Positions 5,838 through 10,897 of a DNA stretch of 10,897 bases are shown piece by piece (within the stretch, counting starts at the first letter, position 1; every line of letters starts with the position of its first letter). Made by a program: the position numbers and the translations under genes. Location of the stretch: positions 1 to 10,897 of the forward strand of contig CANQGN010000038.1 of the NCBI GenBank assembly GCA_947623215.1. The letters are read 5' to 3'. Below the pieces are notes generated by a model. It ran no database searches, had not been told where the DNA came from, and worked only from the letters and a program-made list of their open reading frames with translations. Source of the DNA: an uncultured Clostridia bacterium (GTDB taxonomy: Bacteria > Bacillota > Clostridia > Oscillospirales > Acutalibacteraceae).

Positions 5838-6417
5838 TTATAACAAATCGTCAAACAGGCGGATATTGTCTTTTGCAAGGGGCAGCTCGCCCGCCTGCTG
5901 CTTGCCCACAATTTCTATAATGCGGTCGTTTATCGGCGTCGGCAGGCCGCATTTTTGCCCATACTTAGGCAATACAATCAGGGTACAACGTGTTTTTGGG
6001 GGAGTGCCCGCCGCATCTGCTGCGCCCTCCGCTTTTGCCGTACACAAAGTACGGCTGCAAGCGCACGCCCCCACGCTATCGACGGGCGCTCTCCCCAAAA
6101 ATCTCCGACCTGCCGCCTCAAGCGATTTTTTGACTTTGCAAGGCGGCAGGCCGCAGGAATACTAACGTATTTCAAGGCCGACAACGCAGCAAATCGGGAA
6201 ATCGCGCCGCGTCAGGCGCATTGTACCCTGATTGTATTGCCTACACACAACGCCGTTAATGGCGTCAATTTCGCAGGGTTTGCCCTGCCGCAAGTCCTGC
6301 AACATAGAGGGTTCTATGGCGCGGTGCTTTTTCATGGCAATGGGCAGCAAAAATTCCACCGCCGCCCGCTTGGGTGCGCTTTTGTAATAAAACAGCCTGG
6401 TAGATGGCACATCTCAT
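5838..6417 (-). pseudogene. Ketopantoate reductase-like gene (ApbA/PanE family), internally deleted and split by a MITE
   Basis: The start survives: AAGGAG (6426-6431), 8 bases, ATG 6417, then MRCAIY, which fits the first residues of the Rossmann fold (usually followed by GAG.LG). The next bases already belong, in another frame, to the C-terminal helical domain (PKRAAVEFLLPIAMKK, EPSMLQDLRQGKPCEIDAIN, family pattern PSMLQD...GR.TEID..NG), so about two thirds of a ~300-residue protein, including the NADPH site, has been deleted. The domain is then broken after GVVC by the insertion at 5968-6241; removing that insertion plus one TA joins it to KYGQKCGLPTPINDRIIEIV and runs to a TAA at 5838. The intact ancestor would reduce a 2-oxo acid to a 2-hydroxy acid, and need not have been the pantothenate enzyme. 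It starts 16 bases after marR in the same operon. Confidence 0.85.
5968..6241. mobile_element. MITE-like element, 21-bp terminal inverted repeats, TA target duplication
   Basis: A 274-bp non-coding insertion. Its ends are perfect inverted repeats, beginning GGCAATACAATCAGGGTAC (5968-5988) and matched by the complement at 6221-6241. TA flanks both sides (5966-5967 and 6242-6243), the target-site mark of IS630/Tc1-mariner transposases. Inside are further stems: GCCGTAC/GTACGGC (6037-6043 with 6049-6055) and CCTGCCGCCT/AGGCGGCAGG (6109-6118 with 6141-6150). No transposase frame exists, so it would need one supplied elsewhere. Element plus one TA is 276 bases, so the host gene keeps its frame across the gap, but stops inside the element block translation. 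Removing it with one TA rebuilds a perfect family motif in the host gene. Confidence 0.92.
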
Positions 6418-6433
6418 GGTATCCGCTCCTTCA

Positions 6434-6889
6434 TCAACTGTTTTTTGCGGGGGATTGGTTGCCAATGGCCTCCAGACCGTCCGAGATAAACGTTAAGCTG
6501 CGGTAAAAAGAGATTCGCTCTTTTTCGGTCAGCACCGTGCCGATTTCTTTGAGAACCGAATCAATTTTGTCCGCAATTTTTTTACCTGCCGCTTTTCCCT
6601 TTTCGGTCAGCAAAAGCGGGCTTTTATACCGTTTGGGGGATTTGGAGTCACAAGTAAGAAACCCTCTTTTTTCCAAATATCCAAGAGAGCGCGAGATAGT
6701 CGCTTTGTCTTCCTCACACCGTTCGCATAAATCAGAGGCGGTCAGCCCCTCCGAAGAGTACAAATAATACAGGCAGGAGATATGCGGACTGCGCAGACCG
6801 TCATCCGCCATTTCCTGATTTTTTATTTTCCGAATATTCCGATTGATTTTCGCAATCAGCACCGTAAAGGTTTCAAAGCGTTTCTCCAA
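6434..6889 (-). CDS. MarR-family transcriptional regulator
   Basis: A 151-residue protein with the MarR plan: an N-terminal dimerisation helix (RFETFTVLIAKINRNIRKIK), a winged HTH at about 34-100 (SSEGLTASDLCERCEEDKAT, recognition helix about 60-77, then a wing with SPKRYKSPLLLTEKG) and C-terminal dimer helices. I choose the TTG at 6889 because GGGGGGAG lies 4-5 bases before it and the family begins about here; the longer frame to 6943 would start inside an operator. It is the first gene of the leftward operon. Its promoter carries three matching palindromes, so it most likely represses itself and the genes behind it until a small ligand, perhaps the pathway's substrate, binds. The ligand cannot be told from sequence. 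Confidence 0.9.
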   Translation of the reverse strand: MEKRFETFTVLIAKINRNIRKIKNQEMADDGLRSPHISCLYYLYSSEGLTASDLCERCEEDKATISRSLGYLEKRGFLTCDSKSPKRYKSPLLLTEKGKAAGKKIADKIDSVLKEIGTVLTEKERISFYRSLTFISDGLEAIGNQSPAKNS

Positions 6890-6906
6890 GGTACTCCCCC
6901 CTTTCG

Positions 6907-6926
6907 CTTGTTGAAGTTTCAACAAG
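6907..6926. promoter_or_regulatory. MarR operator 1 (palindrome in the leader)
   Basis: CTTGTTGAAGTTTCAACAAG: two 9-base arms, perfectly complementary, around GT. It lies in the leader just upstream of the marR ribosome binding site, where a bound repressor would block elongation. It is the first of three near-identical sites. Confidence 0.85.
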
Positions 6927-6946
6927 GCAAAAGATGGCAGCACGCA

Positions 6947-6966
6947 CTTGTTGAAGTTTCAACAGG
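6947..6966. promoter_or_regulatory. MarR operator 2 (palindrome at the transcription start)
   Basis: CTTGTTGAAGTTTCAACAGG, one mismatch in the last arm. It starts 40 bases from operator 1 and covers the likely transcription start just after the -10 box at 6970-6975. Confidence 0.85.
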
Positions 6967-6969
6967 TTT

Positions 6970-6998
6970 ATTGTACCACGCGCTTGTTGAAATGTCAA
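6970..6998 (-). promoter_or_regulatory. Promoter of the marR operon
   Basis: On the minus strand TTGACA (6998-6993), a spacer of exactly 17, and TACAAT (6975-6970): one base off the sigma-70/SigA consensus. Start of transcription is expected near 6963, about 75 bases before the TTG start. It is embedded among three operators. Confidence 0.88.
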
Positions 6999-7002
6999 CA
7001 AG
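6983..7002. promoter_or_regulatory. MarR operator 3 (palindrome over the -35 box)
   Basis: CTTGTTGAAATGTCAACAAG, arms complementary apart from the centre. It contains the minus-strand -35 hexamer TTGACA (6993-6998), so binding here would exclude RNA polymerase. It starts 36 bases from operator 2. Confidence 0.85.
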
Positions 7003-7200
7003 TTTGTCCGGTTGCTTTGGCAACCGTCAATCGCGCGATTTTGTCCCGTCTTTTGGGGCGTTCATGGCGTATCCGTTCTGCCTTTTTCAATGCGCGTGGC
7101 GCGGCAAATCCTGTTGGCTTGCCGCGCTTATCGTATGCCGGGCGACTTCCCAAAGTCGTACCCTACCTTCAAACGCCGCGCCACGCGGAAAGTTTGCGCC
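7003..7200. other. Gene-free, hairpin-rich stretch between divergent operons
   Basis: No gene is seen. A perfect 13-base inverted repeat CGCGTGGCGCGGC (7093-7105) pairs with 7175-7187. The same left arm can instead form a local hairpin GCGGCAA/TTGCCGC (7101-7107 with 7119-7125), and CGACTT/AAGTCG (7143-7148 with 7153-7158) lies inside the large loop. GGTTGC-TTTG-GCAACC (7010-7025) is a further stem. All this lies upstream of the rightward promoter, so it is not a leader; it could be a repeat element, or the body of an unrecognised small RNA. Confidence 0.4.
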
Positions 7201-7206
7201 CAGCCG

Positions 7207-7235
7207 TTGACGAATCGCGGCGGGCATGGTACAAT
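7207..7235 (+). promoter_or_regulatory. Promoter of the SIS-mannosidase-ROK operon
   Basis: TTGACG (7207-7212), a 17-base spacer, and TACAAT (7230-7235). The start of transcription would be near 7242, giving a leader of about 115 bases. None of the marR-type palindromes are near it, so this operon appears to be controlled separately. Confidence 0.8.
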
Positions 7236-7237
7236 GT

Positions 7238-7275
7238 CCCCGGAAAGCGCGGGGGGCAAGTCCCGCCCGCCGGGA
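7238..7275 (+). promoter_or_regulatory. GC-rich stem in the operon leader
   Basis: In the leader, CCCCGG (7238-7243) can pair with the CCGGG that ends near 7274, enclosing a second stem GCGGG/CCCGC. A pyrimidine-rich ATTTCTTCTTCC follows. This might be an attenuator or a protective 5' structure. No known riboswitch family is recognised. Confidence 0.35.
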
Positions 7276-7355
7276 TTTCTTCTTCCATATCCGGTCAAAT
7301 TTTTCCGCTTTCGCGGGCGCGAGGCCCGTAACCCAATGCAAAAGGAGTTATTTGC

Positions 7356-8027
7356 ATGAACGAACCATCTTCTGCCCCTGCGGCCATTCTGGACCGCTTA
7401 GTAGAGGCCTACCCCGCCCTAGCGGACTGTCGGTCGGCCGTTTGGCAGGCCTATGAGCGACTGTGCCAGACCTTTCGCACCGGCGGCAAGCTGCTCTGCT
7501 GCGGCAACGGCGGCAGCGCGGCCGACTGCGAGCACATAGCCGGGGAGCTTTTAAAAGGCTTTTTGCTGCCCCGCCCGTTGCCACAGAGCCGCCGCGCCGC
7601 CTTAACCGCGCTGGGCGAAGAGGGCGAGCTGCTGGCCCAACGCTTGCAGGGGGCGCTGCCCTGCCTGGCCTTAACCGGCCACCCCGCCCTTGCCACCGCC
7701 TTTGGCAACGACGTAGACCCCCAAATGAACTACGCCCAGCAGGTTGTGGGCTTTGGCCGCCCGGGCGACGCTTTGCTTGCCATTTCTACCTCCGGCAACG
7801 CGAGGAACTGCACCCTTGCGGTTATGACCGCCAAAGCCATGGGGCTTACCACCCTTTGCCTTACGGGCGAGGGGGGCGGGCGGCTGGCGCAGCTTTGCGA
7901 CGTTGCCGTGCGGGTACCGGCGCAAGAAACCTACCGCGTACAGGAATACCACCTGCCGGTCTACCATGCCCTTTGCGCCATGCTGGAGGCGGCATTTTTT
8001 GGGGGAACCGAATCCCCCGCCCGGTAA
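7356..8027 (+). CDS. SIS-domain protein, GmhA/DiaA-like phosphosugar isomerase-type
   Basis: A 223-residue cytoplasmic protein, full length for the family. It has the phosphosugar-binding signature LLCCGNGGSAADCEHIAGEL (46-65), the second loop ISTSGNARN (143-151), and the C-terminal QEYHLPVYHALCAMLE (196-211) typical of GmhA-like SIS proteins. ATG 7356 has AAAAGGAG 8 bases upstream. GmhA itself makes heptose precursors for lipopolysaccharide; here the gene leads an operon with an alpha-mannosidase and a ROK kinase, so it more likely binds or isomerises a phosphosugar released from mannosides, or senses one. That role is inferred from context only. There are 32 bases to the next gene. Confidence 0.85.
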   Translation: MNEPSSAPAAILDRLVEAYPALADCRSAVWQAYERLCQTFRTGGKLLCCGNGGSAADCEHIAGELLKGFLLPRPLPQSRRAALTALGEEGELLAQRLQGALPCLALTGHPALATAFGNDVDPQMNYAQQVVGFGRPGDALLAISTSGNARNCTLAVMTAKAMGLTTLCLTGEGGGRLAQLCDVAVRVPAQETYRVQEYHLPVYHALCAMLEAAFFGGTESPAR

Positions 8028-8059
8028 CAATAGCGACGGCAGAAAGGACGATTTTGCAC

Positions 8060-10552
8060 ATGAAAGACGTTTATCTTATCGGCAATGCGCATTTAGACCC
8101 CGTTTGGCTGTGGCAAAAGGCGGAGGGGCTTTCGGAAATATTATCCACCTTTCGCTCGGCGCTCGACCGCATGAAGGAGTTTCCAAACTATATTTTCACC
8201 AGCGCCTGCGCCGGGTACTACCGCTGGGTAGAAGAAATTGACCCCGCCATGTTTGCAGAGATTCAAGCGCGGGTAAAAGAAGGCCGGTGGGACATTGCCG
8301 GCGGCATGTGGGTGCAGCCCGACTGCAACCTTCCCTCCGGCGAGGCATTCGCCCGGCATTTGCTCTATTCGCAAAATTATTTTAGGGAGAAATTCGGCGT
8401 TGCCGCCACCGTGGGCTACAACGTAGATTCCTTTGGCCACAACGGGATGCTGCCCCAGCTGCTGCAAAAGGGCGGCATACAAAACTACGTGTTTATGCGG
8501 CCGGAGGAACACGAAAACGCCCGCCTGCCCTCTCTTTTTACCTGGCAGTCGCCAGACGGCAGCCGGGTAACCACCCACCGCGTTGCCCTGCATTACGGCG
8601 ATTTGGGTCAGCAGCCGGAGGGCTTAAAAGAGAAACTCGCCAAGTTAAAAACCCGGGCAGAAGAAGAAGGCCACCCCACCCTCTGCTTTTACGGCGTGGG
8701 CAACCACGGCGGCGGCCCCACCATTCGCTCTTTGCAATTTTTAGAGCAGGAGATGCAAACCGACGACCACCTAAGCTACGCCAAAGTGGGGGATTATTTC
8801 GACGACCTGCACCGGCAAAATGTTCCCGATTCCCTACCCCTGTGGCAAACCGACTTACAGCACCACGCCAGCGGCTGCTACGCCGCCAACGCGCCGGTAA
8901 AGGCCGCCAACCGCCGGGCGGAGAACAGTTTGGTTAAGGCAGAAAAATACGATTTGTTGGCCCAGCGGCTGGTGGGGGCGCCCGCATCGCAAAACGAAAT
9001 TACCGGCGCGTGGCAAAAGGTGCTCTTTAACCAGTTCCACGACATTTTAGCCGGCTGCTCCATTCGGGCGGCCTATACCGAGGCGCTGGACGCTTTCTCC
9101 GCCGCCTGCGATACCGCGACAGAAATCACCCACCGGGCGCTCCACCGCATGGCGTGGCAGGTGTGCACCACCCGGGGGCTGAGCAACGCCCCCTGCCAGA
9201 AAAACGGCTGGGCGCTGTGGGAGAAAGAGGGCGAGGGCGCGCCGGTGGTGGTGTTTAACCCCCACTCCTTCCCCGTTTGCCAGCCGGTGCAGCTGGGGCT
9301 GCAGGTGGCCGGCGTGGCAGACGGCGAGGGCAAGCCCGTGCTCTGCCAAACGGTGCGGGGGCCGCAAACCAACGGCCAAAGCCGGTACGCCACCCTGTTT
9401 ATGGCAAATCTACCCGCCTTTGGCTACGCGGTGTATTATATTTACCAAAACCCCGCCTTTGCCCTGCCCGCCGCGCCGGAGGTCGGCTTTGTGCAGGCGG
9501 CCGAAACCCGGCTGGAAAACGATTTAATTTTGCTGGAATTTGACCCCGCAACCGGCAGTATCGTCCGCTTTTTTGACAAAGAAAAAGGCAAAGAGCTGGC
9601 CGCCGGCCCCATGGCGCAGGCGGTGGTGATAAACGACGCCAAGGCAGACACCTGGGCCCACGGGCTTTTTACCTTTGACGATGAGGTGGGCCGCTTTGCC
9701 GACCCCCACATCTCGGTGCTGGAAAAGGGGCCCCTGCGGGCGGCGGTGCGGGTGACCACCCGCTACCAAAATTCCTTTTTGCAGCAGGACTTTTTGCTGA
9801 CCCCCCACACCAAAGAGGTAGTGGTGCGCTGCCACATGGATTTTCACGAGCAGCTTAAAATCGTTAAGCTCACCTTCCCCACGGCGGCGGCCGACCCCAC
9901 GGCCACCTACTCCATGCCCTACGGCTTTCTCACCAAAGAAGCAAACGGCGAAGAAGAACCCGCTCACAAATGGGCGGCGGTAGCCGACCGGGCGACCGGC
10001 GAGGGGCTGACCCTTTGCAACGACGGTAAATACAGCTTTTGCGCCACCCCCTGTGAGGGCGGGGCGGCGCTGCGCATGGCCATTGCCCGGGGCTCTATTT
10101 TTGCCGACCACTTTGGCGAGCGGGACGAGCTGGTGGAATATATGGACCAGGGCGAGCAAAAGTTCCAGTATTCGCTTTTGCCCTTTACCGGCGACCCGGA
10201 AAAGGCGCACCGCCGCGCGGCTTTGCTGAACACCCCGCCGGAGCTTTTAATGGAAACCCACCACGAGGGCAAGCTGCCCGGCCGCTATGAGGGAATTACC
10301 ATTTCGCAGCCCAACGTGGTGCTGGCCGCCGCCAAAAACGCCCACAACGGCCGGGGGGTTATTTTGCGGTTTGTAGAGACCGCCGGGCGAGAGACCGAGG
10401 CGACGGTAAACGCGCCCTTTTTGGGGCTGCGGTTTTCGCTGCATGTTCGCCCGCAGGAGATAAAAACCCTGCGGGTAGAAGAGGGCGACGATACCCCGCG
10501 CGAAGTATTGCTGACGGAATGGGAAGAAAACGGAGAGGACGAAGCGCGATGA
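8060..10552 (+). CDS. Alpha-mannosidase, glycoside hydrolase family 38
   Basis: An 830-residue retaining alpha-mannosidase. The N-terminal catalytic domain shows NAHLDPVWLWQK, with the zinc ligands His11 and Asp13, the nucleophile Asp123 in GYNVDSFGHNGMLPQLL, the loop GNHGGGP (214-220), and the zinc-ligand region FNQFHDILAGCSI around His327. A three-helix bundle and long beta-sandwich domains follow. No signal peptide or membrane segment is present, so it works inside the cell on imported manno-oligosaccharides or mannosyl-glycans. ATG 8060 starts the family's first strand; the ribosome site AAAGGA lies a rather long 11 bases upstream. An upstream extension of the frame overlaps the SIS gene and has no family similarity. 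The TGA overlaps the next ATG. Linkage preference cannot be read from sequence. Confidence 0.93.
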   Translation: MKDVYLIGNAHLDPVWLWQKAEGLSEILSTFRSALDRMKEFPNYIFTSACAGYYRWVEEIDPAMFAEIQARVKEGRWDIAGGMWVQPDCNLPSGEAFARHLLYSQNYFREKFGVAATVGYNVDSFGHNGMLPQLLQKGGIQNYVFMRPEEHENARLPSLFTWQSPDGSRVTTHRVALHYGDLGQQPEGLKEKLAKLKTRAEEEGHPTLCFYGVGNHGGGPTIRSLQFLEQEMQTDDHLSYAKVGDYFDDLHRQNVPDSLPLWQTDLQHHASGCYAANAPVKAANRRAENSLVKAEKYDLLAQRLVGAPASQNEITGAWQKVLFNQFHDILAGCSIRAAYTEALDAFSAACDTATEITHRALHRMAWQVCTTRGLSNAPCQKNGWALWEKEGEGAPVVVFNPHSFPVCQPVQLGLQVAGVADGEGKPVLCQTVRGPQTNGQSRYATLFMANLPAFGYAVYYIYQNPAFALPAAPEVGFVQAAETRLENDLILLEFDPATGSIVRFFDKEKGKELAAGPMAQAVVINDAKADTWAHGLFTFDDEVGRFADPHISVLEKGPLRAAVRVTTRYQNSFLQQDFLLTPHTKEVVVRCHMDFHEQLKIVKLTFPTAAADPTATYSMPYGFLTKEANGEEEPAHKWAAVADRATGEGLTLCNDGKYSFCATPCEGGAALRMAIARGSIFADHFGERDELVEYMDQGEQKFQYSLLPFTGDPEKAHRRAALLNTPPELLMETHHEGKLPGRYEGITISQPNVVLAAAKNAHNGRGVILRFVETAGRETEATVNAPFLGLRFSLHVRPQEIKTLRVEEGDDTPREVLLTEWEENGEDEAR

Positions 10553-10897
10553 ACCACCTTGCGGGATTTGACATTGGCGGCACCAAAATTTCGGTCAGTT
10601 TGGCCGAGTATTCGCCGGAGGGGGCGCTGCACCACCTGCGCACCCGCCGCTTTGCCACCCCGCCGGGCGGCCCCGGCCCGGCGCTGGAGCAAATGACCGC
10701 CGCCTACCGGGCGCTCACGGCAGAGGCCGGCCTTGCCCCCGGGGCGGTGCAGGCCGTCGGCGTTAGCTGCGGCGGCCCCTTAAACGGCGAAAAAGGCCTC
10801 ATTCTCTCGCCCCCCAACCTGCCGGGGTGGGATAACGTGCCCATTACCGCCTATTTGCAGCAGCAGCTGGGCCTGCCCGCCTTTTTGCAAAACGACG
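10549..10897 (+). CDS. ROK-family sugar kinase, N-terminal part (runs off the window)
   Basis: 116 codons are seen before the window ends. GFDIGGTKISVSLAEY (residues 6-21) is the phosphate-1 ATP motif of the ROK/hexokinase-like fold, GVSCGGPLN is the second conserved loop, and SPPNLPGWDNVPI is the sugar-binding stretch of ROK kinases (family form: PNLPGW...P). No N-terminal HTH is present, so it is a kinase and not a ROK repressor. Its ATG overlaps the mannosidase stop (ATGA) with GGAGAGGA upstream, so the two are coupled. It probably phosphorylates mannose or another hexose released by the mannosidase. The zinc-binding cysteines expected further on lie outside the window. Confidence 0.88.
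   Translation, partial: MNHLAGFDIGGTKISVSLAEYSPEGALHHLRTRRFATPPGGPGPALEQMTAAYRALTAEAGLAPGAVQAVGVSCGGPLNGEKGLILSPPNLPGWDNVPITAYLQQQLGLPAFLQND

Noticed and set aside
2033..6889. Alternative genetic code with UGA as Trp
   Set aside because: TGA ends the HTH, marR and mannosidase genes at sensible family lengths, so UGA is a stop here.
7463..8059. N-terminal extension of the mannosidase frame to 7463
   Set aside because: It overlaps the SIS gene out of frame, is arginine-rich shadow sequence, and the family begins at the MKDVYLIGNAHLD start at 8060.

Overview
The window looks like the chromosome of a GC-rich, anaerobic gut Clostridia member (Oscillospiraceae/Ruminococcaceae-like). The grounds are gene content and style: tandem-HTH integration-element protein, TnpV remnant, arrays of small hairpins, AGGAGG-type ribosome binding sites, a Fe-S flavin oxidoreductase, and a GH38/ROK/SIS glycan locus. 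This is inference from pattern; no species can be named.

Left part (1-2030): a mobile-element scar zone. A leftward gene for a two-HTH DNA-binding protein (150-719) sits near the right end of an element that probably entered a tRNA-Ser gene. Only the 3' part of that tRNA (from the anticodon loop to CCA, 980-1035) remains, followed by its own terminator. About 250 bp further on is a second, shorter tRNA-Ser 3' end with its own terminator, separated from the first by a run of GC-rich hairpins. A 146-bp mosaic repeat made of many tiny hairpins joined by ATGATG/ATCAT is then present twice (1438-1755), followed by a truncated tnpV (1794-1964).

Middle (2033-7002): one leftward operon, read in the order marR (6889), a ketopantoate-reductase-like gene, an old-yellow-enzyme/enoate-reductase-like flavoprotein, and the aconitase X large and small subunits. 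A near-consensus promoter (TTGACA-17-TACAAT) with three copies of a 20-bp palindrome drives it, so MarR very likely autoregulates the whole set. The enzymes suggest a reductive route from 2-oxoacid to 2-hydroxyacid to enoate to saturated acid, but the operon is decaying. The reductase has lost its Rossmann domain to an internal deletion and also carries a 274-bp TA-flanked MITE. The aconitase X large subunit is cut by an in-frame UGA.

Right part (7003-10897): a structured 350-bp intergenic region with a good rightward promoter (TTGACG-17-TACAAT), then a tight operon for mannoside use: a SIS-domain phosphosugar isomerase-like protein, a cytoplasmic GH38 alpha-mannosidase, and a ROK-family sugar kinase cut by the window edge. 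The last two overlap by ATGA. This operon appears intact.
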